Of a stretch of DNA of 64,000 nucleotides, positions 27,155 through 35,678 are shown piece by piece. The position numbers and the translations under genes are program-made. Below the pieces are notes generated by a model that ran no database searches, was not told the origin of the DNA, and saw only the letters and a list, made by a program, of their open reading frames with translations. This stretch comes from Numidum massiliense (GTDB lineage Bacteria > Bacillota > Bacilli > Thermoactinomycetales > Novibacillaceae): NCBI RefSeq assembly GCF_001375555.1, contig NZ_CTDZ01000009.1, positions 3,550,357-3,614,356 of the forward strand. The letters run 5' to 3'. Each line of letters begins with the position of its first letter. Position 1 is the first letter of the stretch.

Positions 27155-28360
27155 ATGAGTCAATTGAAGAAGATCCTCATTTTGGGTGCGGGTTACGGCG
27201 GCATTGTGACCGCGATTAATTTACAAAAACAACTCGGCTTCAATGAGGCAGAAGTGACACTTGTGAACATCAACGATTACCATTACATTACGACACACCT
27301 GCACGCGCCGGCTGCAGGGACGTTTCCGCACGACAAGACGCGCGTCAAGATCGACGACCTTCTCGACGGAAACAAAGTTAACTTTATACAGGACGCCGTG
27401 ACGAAAATTCGTCCAGACGACCAACTCGTCGAATTGAAAAACCGCGAAGAGCCGCTTGCGTACGACTATTTGGTCGTCGGATTAGGGAGCGCGCCTGCAA
27501 CGTTCGGCATTGAAGGTCTGTTAGAAAACTCGATGGTCATTCGTAACATTAACAGCGTGCGCATGATTCGGACGCACATTGAGTATATGTTTTCCCGTTA
27601 TCGCAATGAGCCGGACCGCGATGACTTAGTGACAATCGTCGTCGGCGGCGCTGGCTTTACCGGCATCGAATTTGTCGGCGAATTGGCATACCGCATGCCG
27701 GAGCTATGCAAGGAGTACGACATTCCCCGGGAAAAGGCGCGCATCATTAACATTGAAGCAGCGCCAACGGCACTCCCCGGTTTTGACAAAGAGCTCGTCG
27801 AATACGCGATGGAGACGCTCGAACGACGCGGCGTCGAATTTATGATCGGTACACCGATTAAAGCGTGTCAAGAAGACGGTGTCGTCGTCGGCGATGACGA
27901 AGAAAAGATTAAAGCGGCGACCGTCGTTTGGACCGGTGGGGTTACCGGAAACCCCCTTGTCGCTGACGCAGGTTTTGAGGTGAACCGCGGCCGCGTACAA
28001 GTGGACGAATATTTGCGTGCCCCGAATTACGACAACGTGTTTATCGTCGGGGACTCCTCGCTCATTTTCAACGAGGAAACGGGACGTCCATTCCCGCCAA
28101 CAGCACAAATGGCGACGCAGCAAGGCATCAATTTGGCCAAAAACTTAGTGACACTCGTCCGCGACGGGGGAGCGCTCACGACGTTTAAATACGAGCCGAA
28201 AGGAACCGTAGCCTCCCTCGGTAAAGGGGAAGGGATCGGCGTCGTCGGCAAGAAGAAACTGTTCGGCTGGCAAGCAGCGCAAATGAAGAAAATAATTGAC
28301 TTGCGCTACTTGTACATGATCGGCGGCATATCCCTCGCGATGAAGAAAGGACAGTTCTAA
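27155..28360 (+). CDS. yumB: Type II NADH dehydrogenase
   Basis: A 401-residue single-subunit NADH:quinone reductase of the Ndh/YumB kind. Motifs: FAD-binding GAGYGGI near residues 11-17, NADH-binding VVGGAGFTGIEFVGELA near 163-179, and the quinone-site-associated FPPTAQMATQQG near 317-328. The C-terminal region with MKKIIDLRYLYMIGG is the membrane-binding amphipathic part. It feeds electrons to menaquinone without pumping protons. I choose ATG 27155, since upstream TTG 27137 lacks a ribosome site. Followed by a terminator. Confidence 0.94.
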   Translation: MSQLKKILILGAGYGGIVTAINLQKQLGFNEAEVTLVNINDYHYITTHLHAPAAGTFPHDKTRVKIDDLLDGNKVNFIQDAVTKIRPDDQLVELKNREEPLAYDYLVVGLGSAPATFGIEGLLENSMVIRNINSVRMIRTHIEYMFSRYRNEPDRDDLVTIVVGGAGFTGIEFVGELAYRMPELCKEYDIPREKARIINIEAAPTALPGFDKELVEYAMETLERRGVEFMIGTPIKACQEDGVVVGDDEEKIKAATVVWTGGVTGNPLVADAGFEVNRGRVQVDEYLRAPNYDNVFIVGDSSLIFNEETGRPFPPTAQMATQQGINLAKNLVTLVRDGGALTTFKYEPKGTVASLGKGEGIGVVGKKKLFGWQAAQMKKIIDLRYLYMIGGISLAMKKGQF

Positions 28361-28419
28361 TATAAGCGAACGATTATAGGTCATCAGCTAATAAATGGAA
28401 AATAAATGAGTGATCTTGT

Positions 28420-28450
28420 AGCCGGATCCGTGCGGGTTCGGCTTTCTTTT
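28420..28450 (+). terminator. Terminator after yumB
   Basis: AGCCGGATCC..GGGTTCGGCT stem, then TTCTTTTTCC. Confidence 0.7.
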
Positions 28451-28520
28451 TCCGATTGCTAACGGGACTGTTTTTCTGTACACTTAATGTGATTTGCCTC
28501 TGTAAGGGAGTGAGTACCGA

Positions 28521-28787
28521 ATGCAAATGAATATATACCAATTTATAGTTTCCATTCCACTATTTATGGTGTTGGCCTTTGGACTCGGGTTTATTTTAAA
28601 CATGATCGTGAAAACGACGTGGATGCCGATCGTTTTATATTTCCTCATTGCGGGTTATTCCGTGTTTGACCGCATCGGCGAGCTACGCACCTCCGATTAT
28701 GTCATTCTCATATCTGGTTTGGTCGGAGTCGCACTCAGCAGTTACGTCATTGTCCTACTACGCAAAAAAGGGTTTCGCATGTTTTGA
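28521..28787 (+). CDS. yuiB: YuiB-like small membrane protein
   Basis: An 88-residue protein with three hydrophobic helices (about 6-28, 33-46 and 59-81) and the FGLGFILNMIVKTTWMP segment I associate with YuiB. The neighbours yumB on the left and yuiC on the right match the Bacillus gene order, which supports the name. Function unknown. Confidence 0.75.
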   Translation: MQMNIYQFIVSIPLFMVLAFGLGFILNMIVKTTWMPIVLYFLIAGYSVFDRIGELRTSDYVILISGLVGVALSSYVIVLLRKKGFRMF

Positions 28788-28848
28788 CAGCGGCTTACGC
28801 ATACTGCACACACTCTGCCAGCGACGCTTCTGCCGCGACGCAGCTTGG

Positions 28849-28875
28849 ACCGGTTCATGGTGAACCGGTTTTTTT
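28849..28875 (+). terminator. Terminator after yuiB
   Basis: Perfect stem ACCGGTTCA-TGG-TGAACCGGT followed by TTTTTTT. Confidence 0.9.
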
Positions 28876-28949
28876 GTGTATATTTTTCTTCCCCCTAACA
28901 GAAGCTAACGGCTGATTAAAAATCCCAGATGCTTAAGGAGGGGGAGTCT

Positions 28950-29738
28950 ATGTTTAGTCTCTTGTATAGGAGAAGAAAAACAGTGCTGCTTCTCTTAGGT
29001 GCATCGTCCATCGTGCTAGCTGGAAGTTATGCCGTAGCCCCGCACATCACGAATGAGCGCGCTGGTCAGCCACAAGGCGCGAGCGTGTCGTCCGCAAAGG
29101 AGAGAAAGGATCGAACAGCTCGCGCAACAAACGAGTCAGAAATAAAGAAGCCGAAAGCGAACGAGTCGGACGCGACAAAATCAGCAGTAAATAAGCTAAA
29201 AGTAAATAAGGCGAAGGTAACTAAGCCAAAAGTAAGTAGGGCAAAGGTAACTAAGCCAAAAATAAGTAGGGCAAAGGTAAATAGGTCAAAAGGTAAAGTG
29301 GTGAAGGCGACGAAAGCGACGCTACCTCACCCGCCGGGCGAGTTGTCTCGTTACGAACGGGTCGAAGTAGTAGCGACAGGTTATACGGCAGGCTATGAAT
29401 CGACTGGAAAAACAGTGTCCCATCCGGCATACGGGATCACGAAGTCCGGCGTACACGTCCATCGGGGGATTTACTCGACGATCGCCGCCGACCCCGACGT
29501 CTTTCCGATTGGTTCCATTTTGTACATTCCCGGCTACGGCTACGGCATCGTCGCCGATACCGGTTCCGCCATAAAAGGGAACCGGATCGACCTCTACTTC
29601 GATACAGTAGACGATGTGTATCGGGAGTGGGGGAAAAAGGCGACTGCGGTATACGTCCTTGAACGCGGGAGCGGGGAGCTCACTCAAGAGAGGTTTGAAT
29701 CTTACAACCGCTTTGCCGAAATGAACGGTTCGTACTAA
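28950..29738 (+). CDS. yuiC: YuiC-like 3D-domain cell-wall protein
   Basis: A 262-residue protein: signal/anchor helix at about residues 9-27, a long Lys-rich linker (about 40-135), and a C-terminal 3D (Asp-Asp-Asp) domain beginning at [11 protein letters not shown], with the Asp residues in [19 protein letters not shown]. YuiC proteins are 3D-fold lytic transglycosylases linked to the stationary phase survival (Sps) group. The linker contains ten-residue repeats ([10 protein letters not shown]), likely to bind the anionic wall polymers. Start ATG 28950 follows AAGGAGGGGG; ATG 28929 is upstream of that site. Its stop overlaps that of yuiD on the other strand. Confidence 0.85.
   Translation: MFSLLYRRRKTVLLLLGASSIVLAGSYAVAPHITNERAGQPQGASVSSAKERKDRTARATNESEIKKPKANESDATKSAVNKLKVNKAKVTKPKVSRAKVTKPKISRAKVNRSKGKVVKATKATLPHPPGELSRYERVEVVATGYTAGYESTGKTVSHPAYGITKSGVHVHRGIYSTIAADPDVFPIGSILYIPGYGYGIVADTGSAIKGNRIDLYFDTVDDVYREWGKKATAVYVLERGSGELTQERFESYNRFAEMNGSY
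29216..29275. repeat. Two tandem 30-bp repeats inside yuiC
   Basis: Units 29216-29245 and 29246-29275 differ by one base and encode the Lys-rich ten-residue repeat of the YuiC linker; partial, more diverged copies flank both ends. Confidence 0.85.
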
Positions 29739-30226
29739 TTCATGATCCAGTCGATGGCGAAAGCGATGAAAATGCCGAACCACGCCCCGACGAACACTTC
29801 GATCGGTTTATGTCCTAACAGCTCTTTCAAACGCGTCCGATTTTCCGGAGGGGTGCGCTGTTTCATCGTCTTTAAATTTTGCACCATTAAGTTAAACTCC
29901 TTGACGAGTTGGTTTAATAGTGCCGCGTGCATCCCCGCCTGACGGCGGACACCGGTAGCGTCGTACATGACGATAATGGCGAAGACGACGCTCAAGGCAA
30001 ACAAGTGCGAATCGATGCCGTCTGCGATGCCGATTGCTGTTGCAAGTGCGGTCACGGCTGCCGAGTGTGAGCTGGGCATACCACCGGTGCTGAAGAGAAA
30101 CCGCCATTCCCAGCGGCGTTGAAGGGCGTAATACAGGGGAACCTTGATTGCTTGGGCTGCCCCGATCGCAAGTAAAGCCGCTATGAGGGGGTAATTAATA
30201 AGCTGATTTGTCCACACCCGGACCAT
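29735..30226 (-). CDS. yuiD: YuiD-like membrane protein (DUF212, PAP2-like)
   Basis: A protein of about 163 residues with four or five hydrophobic helices and the signature [21 protein letters not shown], with the PSSH motif of the PAP2/vanadium-haloperoxidase-like DUF212 group, and [15 protein letters not shown]. Reaction unknown; phosphatase-like by fold. ATG 30226 has AAAGG directly against it, so GTG at 30217 (nine-base spacing) is an alternative start. Gene order with yuiC matches Bacillus. Confidence 0.87.
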   Translation of the reverse strand: MVRVWTNQLINYPLIAALLAIGAAQAIKVPLYYALQRRWEWRFLFSTGGMPSSHSAAVTALATAIGIADGIDSHLFALSVVFAIIVMYDATGVRRQAGMHAALLNQLVKEFNLMVQNLKTMKQRTPPENRTRLKELLGHKPIEVFVGAWFGIFIAFAIDWIMN

Positions 30227-30391
30227 CCTTTCTAAAGGCTTTCTTTCATCATAAACGATATGAACGCCACATACCACAACCCGCGTATTAAGGATTATTT
30301 AAAAAAAGTTCTTCCTACAGTAAGGCTACTGTCGGCGCGAATGTTAGCGCTCACTTAATAACAATAGTAACAGATAAAGTTGAAAAAGTTG

Positions 30392-30457
30392 TTGCCTTAT
30401 TATTTTGTGCGTGCTATATTAGTTACTGAACGTTTGACCATAACGGTTTTTTGGTCA
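30392..30457 (+). promoter_or_regulatory. Promoter and operator of the TetR-YhgE unit
   Basis: TTGCCT (30392-30397), 17-base spacer, TATATT (30415-30420). Downstream, TGACCA (30435-30440) and TGGTCA (30452-30457) form an inverted repeat with an 11-base centre, suited to a TetR dimer. A related TGACCA occurs at 31068, before the yhgE-like gene. Confidence 0.7.
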
Positions 30458-30477
30458 TAAAAGAGGGAGGCATAAGG

Positions 30478-31050
30478 GTGGCTGTTGATCGAAAGCAACA
30501 AATTCTTGAAGCGGCCTACGGATCTTTTGCACAATTCGGCTACAAAGCGACAACGATGGATCAAGTGGCGAAAATGGCCGATGTCGGCAAAGGGACGATA
30601 TACACGTTTTTTAAAAATAAAGAAGAGCTCTTCCAAGAGATCATTGAGCAAGTGATCGGGGAGATGCAGCGGGTCGTCGACGAAGTGATCGACCGCGAGC
30701 GACCGTTCTTCGACAATTTACATCGCTTGTTGTACCGACTGCTCGACTTTCGCGCGCAACACGAGTTACTCATTCGCTTGCTGCACGAAATGGTATCCGT
30801 TGGGACAGTCGCTTCGAAGCGCGCGTTAGACCGGTTAGAGCGCGCCATTATCGACATATTGGCGAAAGAAATTGAACGTGGGATCGTGCGAGGGAACGTG
30901 AAAGATTGTGATCCTGAAGTGACGGCTTTTGTCATGTTGAAGTTGTACATCGCGCTCGTATCCGATTGGAAAAAAAGTCGAGAACCGTTTAGCAAGGAGG
31001 AGATTGCGCGGCTATTTCAACTGTACGTCGTTGAAGGTGTCGCGAAGTAA
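30478..31050 (+). CDS. TetR-family transcription regulator (YhgD-like)
   Basis: A 190-residue TetR repressor. The HTH is at residues 10-50 (ILEAAYGSFAQFGYKATTMD, then VGKGTIYTFFKNKEELF); the rest is the helical ligand-binding domain. Start GTG 30478 follows GGGAGG by seven bases. It lies 62 bases before the YhgE/Pip-like gene, as yhgD precedes yhgE in B. subtilis, and the inverted repeat behind its promoter is the probable autoregulatory operator. Inducer unknown. Confidence 0.87.
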   Translation: MAVDRKQQILEAAYGSFAQFGYKATTMDQVAKMADVGKGTIYTFFKNKEELFQEIIEQVIGEMQRVVDEVIDRERPFFDNLHRLLYRLLDFRAQHELLIRLLHEMVSVGTVASKRALDRLERAIIDILAKEIERGIVRGNVKDCDPEVTAFVMLKLYIALVSDWKKSREPFSKEEIARLFQLYVVEGVAK

Positions 31051-31112
31051 CTTTTTTTGCCCTAAAATGACCAAGTGAACAAAACAGTCAATGTTGTGGA
31101 AGGTGATAAGAG

Positions 31113-33503
31113 ATGCGTGGAATGCGACTATTTGCATCGGAAATGAAGAGAATATTGACGGATAAAAAGGTACTTGTTGCCGTGATGGCTGTACTATTTA
31201 TACCGGTCCTGTACAGCTCCCTCTTTTTGTGGGCCTTCTGGGATCCTTACGAACGGCTTGAAGAGCTCCCCGTGGCGGTGGTCAACCTCGATCAAGGCAC
31301 CGTCTACAACGATGAAAAGATTCATGCTGGGAAGGATTTAGTCGAGAAGATGAAGGAGGAAGGAGAAGAGGGGTTTAAATGGGACTTCGTCGACAAAAAG
31401 ACGGCGGCAAACGGGATGAAAGATAACAAATACTACATGACGATTGTAATACCGAAAGAGTTTTCGGATCATGCGGTCACCGTGCTCGACGACGAGCCTA
31501 ACCCGATGCAACTCGAATTTATCCCGAACGGCGATTTTAACTTCTTGTCGGCACAAATTGGTGAAACGGCGATGGACAAGTTGAAGGAAAAGGTCTCCAA
31601 ACGCGTCACCGAGATGTATACCGAAGTGTTGTTCGACAACCTGACCAAAATTTCCGATGGGATGTACACGGCGAGCGACGGCGCGAAAAAATTAGCCGAC
31701 GGGTCCGATAAAGCGTTAAGCGGCGCTTTAGAAATTAATGAACATATGCGCGACCTCGTCGACGGATCCTCTGCGATTTCCGGCGGTTTGAACGACGCGT
31801 TCGCCGGCAGCAACGAACTAGTGACAGGGTTGCAGACGGTCGAAGAAGGAACGCGCGAGTTAATGAATGGGATGAAGGAAAAATCCGGTTCGCTAGGAGA
31901 ATTGCAAAAAGGTGGTAAAGAACTCGACCAAGGGACTCAGACGCTGGCAGACGGGCTAAACCAACTTGCGGAAGGTGTCGCTCCACTTAAAAAAGGGATC
32001 AACCAATCGCAAAAGGGTGCCTCGGCCTTACAAGACGGTGCGCACCGCGTGTTGGACGGCATTAATGAAGCCCACTCAGGCGTAAACGCCTTGAGTGACG
32101 GGACGGGTAAACTACAGTCCGGGACAGCGGCATTAGCCGAAGGGACCGCGACGTGGCAAGAGAACGCGGCACAAGCGCAGCAAGGCGCTAGCCAGCTTTC
32201 CCAAGGGCTAAAAGGCCTCGCCGCAAAAAACCCGGAATTGGCGAAGGATCCGATGTTCCAACAATTGCTCGGCGCCAGTGAACAACTCGCCGGCGGCATC
32301 GGAGAATTGAGCAAAGGTGCAGAAAAAATTGGCGTCAGTGCACAGCAAATTGCTGGTGGTATGACGGAGGTGCAGAAAAACCAGCAAAAGTTAGTCGAAG
32401 GACTCGGTAAATTAGCCGAAGGTCAAGGTCAAGTGGCCTCTGGGATCGACAGTTTAGCAGGCGGGCAGCAGAAATTGGCCGACGGTGCGAATGTGTTGGA
32501 AGAGAAGTTGCAAGAAGCGGCTGCCGGCGGGAACAAATTAGCTGACGGATCGGCTAAACTTGCCGATGGGATCGATACGGCGGCAGCAGGCTGGCAAACG
32601 GTCATCGGTCACTTAGAGCAGCTTGCCGACGGTGGACGTCAGTTGACTGAAGGCGGAAAATCGTTAAACGACGGGTTGTCGAAGTTAACGGACGGATCAG
32701 GCAAATTGACTGACGGCGCGCAGCAACTCGAAGAAGGGTCGGGCAAACTAGCGGACGGCTTGTCCTCTGTCGCCGAAGGAAACACCGAATTGGCGGATAA
32801 ATTGGCCGACGGCGCGAGAGAAACCTCTGAGACCAAAGGTAAAGATTCGCTGTACGACATGTTTGCCGAACCAGTACGCGTGTCCAAAGACGATCAATAC
32901 GAAGTACCGAACTACGGGACAGGGTTCACGCCATACTTCTTATCACTCGGTTTGTTCGTCGGGGCGTTACTCATTACGATCGTGTTGCCGATTCGCGAAC
33001 CGGCTGTATTACCTAAGTCGCCTTTAAGCTGGTTTATTTCTAAGTTTGGTATGTTGGCATCGGTCGGGATTATACAAGCCTTCATTGCCGCAACGGTGCT
33101 GTTGTACGGGCTCGGCGTAGAGGTAACGAGTGTGCCGAAGTTTTACTTGTTTAGTATATTGACGAGTTTAACGTTTATGGTGCTCATCCAGTTTCTCGTC
33201 ACCTGCTTTGGCGACGCGGGGCGGTTCATGGCGATTCTCATTTTAATCCTGCAATTAATTTCGAGCGCGGGGACATTCCCACTCGAATTAGTTCCGGAAA
33301 GCTTACAGGTTCTCAACGCCTGGTTGCCGATGACTTACAGTGTCGTTGGGTTTAAAGCGATCATTTCCAGCGGGAACATGGCCTTCATGTGGCAAAGCGC
33401 GATCGCGCTGTTCGTCTTCATCGCACTCTCGATGGTCGGTACGATGGTGTACTTCACACTGAAGCTGAAACAGTTGAAGGCAGAAGCAGCCGAAGCTCAA
33501 TAA
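31113..33503 (+). CDS. YhgE/Pip-family membrane protein
   Basis: A 796-residue protein of the YhgE/Pip family. One helix near residues 17-38 is followed by the conserved SLFLWAFWDPYERLEELPVA, a very long extracytoplasmic part, and five or six C-terminal helices (about 605-785) of the ABC-2 type. The middle (about 190-590) is built of coiled-coil units with repeated (L/K)xDG or xEG turns such as GSAKLADG and GSGKLADG. Relatives include the phage infection protein of Lactococcus and EsaA of type VII secretion. Function here may be export or a phage receptor. GGAAGGTGAT before ATG. Confidence 0.88.
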   Translation: MRGMRLFASEMKRILTDKKVLVAVMAVLFIPVLYSSLFLWAFWDPYERLEELPVAVVNLDQGTVYNDEKIHAGKDLVEKMKEEGEEGFKWDFVDKKTAANGMKDNKYYMTIVIPKEFSDHAVTVLDDEPNPMQLEFIPNGDFNFLSAQIGETAMDKLKEKVSKRVTEMYTEVLFDNLTKISDGMYTASDGAKKLADGSDKALSGALEINEHMRDLVDGSSAISGGLNDAFAGSNELVTGLQTVEEGTRELMNGMKEKSGSLGELQKGGKELDQGTQTLADGLNQLAEGVAPLKKGINQSQKGASALQDGAHRVLDGINEAHSGVNALSDGTGKLQSGTAALAEGTATWQENAAQAQQGASQLSQGLKGLAAKNPELAKDPMFQQLLGASEQLAGGIGELSKGAEKIGVSAQQIAGGMTEVQKNQQKLVEGLGKLAEGQGQVASGIDSLAGGQQKLADGANVLEEKLQEAAAGGNKLADGSAKLADGIDTAAAGWQTVIGHLEQLADGGRQLTEGGKSLNDGLSKLTDGSGKLTDGAQQLEEGSGKLADGLSSVAEGNTELADKLADGARETSETKGKDSLYDMFAEPVRVSKDDQYEVPNYGTGFTPYFLSLGLFVGALLITIVLPIREPAVLPKSPLSWFISKFGMLASVGIIQAFIAATVLLYGLGVEVTSVPKFYLFSILTSLTFMVLIQFLVTCFGDAGRFMAILILILQLISSAGTFPLELVPESLQVLNAWLPMTYSVVGFKAIISSGNMAFMWQSAIALFVFIALSMVGTMVYFTLKLKQLKAEAAEAQ

Positions 33504-33578
33504 GCGTTTACCGGTAGTAAAAGACGCCAGTAGTAATGACTTACGGTGACAATCGCCATTGGCGATCACTGTTCCAGG

Positions 33579-33632
33579 GGGATCGACCGAGCGAGTACAC
33601 GTTTAGTGGCTCCGCACGGTCGGTCCTTTTTT
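33579..33632 (+). terminator. Terminator after the YhgE-like gene
   Basis: GGATCGACCG.. pairs with ..CGGTCGGTCC, followed by TTTTTT. Confidence 0.75.
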
Positions 33633-33802
33633 GCTATTTAAAAGTAAACTTTCATAACAAATCTATTGTTTTATTGTTGCGATAGTTTTACAATAGGGAA
33701 AGCAACGCCGCCGCGGCTCACATGTATCCAATATACTGTATGTTGGGAAAATGGTTGCTTGCTAAAAGGAAACGATCAAATGGGTTGAAGGAGGAGTTAA
33801 GG

Positions 33803-35434
33803 ATGAAAAAACGATACTTTTCGTTAGTGCTCACATTGCTAGTTTTGGTAGTACTCGTCTTTCCTACCGCAGTAACTGAAGCCGGCGGGCTATTTCCGAA
33901 GCCAGGTAAAGGACGCCCAGGGGATATTTATTACGGGGAGCTACCGGATGACGTTGATCCGAACAAGCCCGCTGTCGTGTTTGTACAAGGGTTGACGAAT
34001 GACGCCAGTATTTGGTATGAGGGGAATGACATGTACGAGCGCGCACGCCGCGCTGGGTTTGAGACGGCGTTTGTCGAGCTGTACGATTCGGCGGGGACAC
34101 CGAAGAGCAACTGGACGAACGGCGAAATGCTAGCGGGACAGCTAGAGCAAATCTCTGCGCACTTCGGCGGGAAAAAATTAGTCGTCATCGGTTATAGTAA
34201 AGGTGGGGTCGACGTACAGACGGCACTCGTCCATTACGGAAAACATCCGCTCGTTTCGAATGTGGTGACGATCGGTTCACCGCACTGGGGGACACAGTTG
34301 GCCGACCTTGCGTACAGCGATTGGGTATGGTGGCTTTCCGAGTTGCTCGGTTCGCGAAATGAAGGCGTTTACAGCATGCAAACTGGCGTGATGAACGCTT
34401 TTCGCGAGCAAACTGATTCCCGACCGGAAGTGAGGCGCAATAGTTATTATACGCTGGCGGGCGAAAGCTGGGGTAAAGTCGGCTCGTCCAGTTGGTTTGG
34501 CGGGTTGTACTTATCGTCGTGGGGAAAAAGTGACGGTGTTGTTCCAGTGGCCAGTGCGTCTCTCGCGGGCGGGACAGTGTTAGCTGTCGGCAAATGGGAC
34601 CACACTGCGATTCGCCAAGGGAAAAACACGTTCAATCTGTTTAGGGACCGCCTAACGCTTGCACAAGGCGCTACAAAGACTGCGGTGGAAACTTCAGCTA
34701 ACGGCGGTGCTACGGCGGCCGAACGGGAAACGGCGGCTTCCGTAGAACAGCAAACGTTCGCGGTGCCGAAAGGGGAGCCACGTGCAGCCTCTGACCTGTT
34801 CGTGCGCGGCGGGGAGCAGCACGGATCGGCTGCGGAAACGTTTTACGTCGAGAACGGCGTGCGTGAACTGACTGTCGATTGGTTGAGTGCGACGAAGGTC
34901 GGCGCAGTTGAGCTAGTCGATCCTAACGGCAAGGTCGTCGAGGCGCCCGTTCGCACGTGGCTAGACGACGACTTGTTTCACGGTGCGTATCACCATGTCG
35001 CGACACTAAAAATGCCACTTGCGGGGAAATGGGAGATTCGCACGCGCTCAGCCGTTAAGACCGCCTATGCGTTCGTGGCCCAATTTGATTCGCAACTGTC
35101 AGAGCAGCTAAAGTTACACAAGAAAGCGGACAGTCTCCGTTTAAGTCTTGCAGTAGACGACAGTAGGGCCCAGAAGAAAATGAAAGATGTGCAGGCGACG
35201 TACAACGTAGCGTTCATTCCCGAATACAATAATGCGAATAAAGCAAAGAGCAAAGATATCACCCCGAAAAATGGCGTTAACTTGCAAAAAGGGGAGACAC
35301 TGAACATTCCGCTACAAGGGGCGGGTGTTTACAATGTGACGATGGACGTTACAGGGACGACAGCGGAAGGGAAGCCGTTCGCGCGGACGGTCATTCAAGC
35401 GTTTTACGTCGATGACAATGGGAAGGTTTACTAG
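33803..35434 (+). CDS. Secreted alpha/beta-hydrolase esterase/lipase
   Basis: A 543-residue protein: signal peptide of about 26 residues (Lys-rich start, hydrophobic core, TEAGG cut region), an alpha/beta-hydrolase domain (about 50-290), and a C-terminal beta domain (about 330-543) that may bind wall or substrate. Nucleophile Ser132 is in GYSKGG, oxyanion segment VQGLTND, acid Asp in KSDGVVP and His in WDHTA, arranged as in Bacillus lipases with a GSPHWGT strand. Start ATG 33803 follows GAAGGAGGAG. Stand-alone gene; preferred ester unknown. Confidence 0.83.
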   Translation: MKKRYFSLVLTLLVLVVLVFPTAVTEAGGLFPKPGKGRPGDIYYGELPDDVDPNKPAVVFVQGLTNDASIWYEGNDMYERARRAGFETAFVELYDSAGTPKSNWTNGEMLAGQLEQISAHFGGKKLVVIGYSKGGVDVQTALVHYGKHPLVSNVVTIGSPHWGTQLADLAYSDWVWWLSELLGSRNEGVYSMQTGVMNAFREQTDSRPEVRRNSYYTLAGESWGKVGSSSWFGGLYLSSWGKSDGVVPVASASLAGGTVLAVGKWDHTAIRQGKNTFNLFRDRLTLAQGATKTAVETSANGGATAAERETAASVEQQTFAVPKGEPRAASDLFVRGGEQHGSAAETFYVENGVRELTVDWLSATKVGAVELVDPNGKVVEAPVRTWLDDDLFHGAYHHVATLKMPLAGKWEIRTRSAVKTAYAFVAQFDSQLSEQLKLHKKADSLRLSLAVDDSRAQKKMKDVQATYNVAFIPEYNNANKAKSKDITPKNGVNLQKGETLNIPLQGAGVYNVTMDVTGTTAEGKPFARTVIQAFYVDDNGKVY

Positions 35435-35536
35435 AGTGTTGTCGATTGAGAGATGGCTGCGTGTCGCTTGGCGCAACTTTATAGCAAAGTGAAACTAGCA
35501 AATTGGGCGATCTTTTATCGCGATTTGTAGCAACTT

Positions 35537-35565
35537 TTCATAGTTTCGTCATAAGATACTATTAA
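35537..35565 (+). promoter_or_regulatory. Possible promoter of a small RNA
   Basis: TTCATA (35537-35542), 17-base spacer, TATTAA (35560-35565). Each hexamer matches four of six consensus positions, so this is a weak candidate. Confidence 0.3.
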
Positions 35566-35571
35566 CCGTAT

Positions 35572-35661
35572 CCACCATCTCCCTCTTTGCCCGCGGTGCA
35601 TCCTCCTTTTTCTGTTCGGGCAAAGGAAATTCCCCGTCGCATAACAGACGGGGATTTTTTT
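35572..35661 (+). ncRNA. Candidate small RNA with anti-Shine-Dalgarno loop
   Basis: About 90 nt. CTTTGCCCG (35585-35593) pairs perfectly with CGGGCAAAG (35617-35625), leaving a 23-base loop with TCCTCCTTT, complementary to ribosome binding sites. No T run follows this stem. A second stem, TCCCCGTC/GACGGGGA, followed by TTTTTTT, ends it as an intrinsic terminator. The alternative is that the whole is just the 3-prime end of the esterase mRNA. Confidence 0.35.
35629..35661. terminator. Intrinsic terminator between esterase and sensor kinase genes
   Basis: ATTCCCCGTC..GACGGGGAT stem with eight-base loop and T run; the converging kinase gene ends at 35679. Confidence 0.88.
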
Positions 35662-35678
35662 GAACGTTTGCCAATCGA

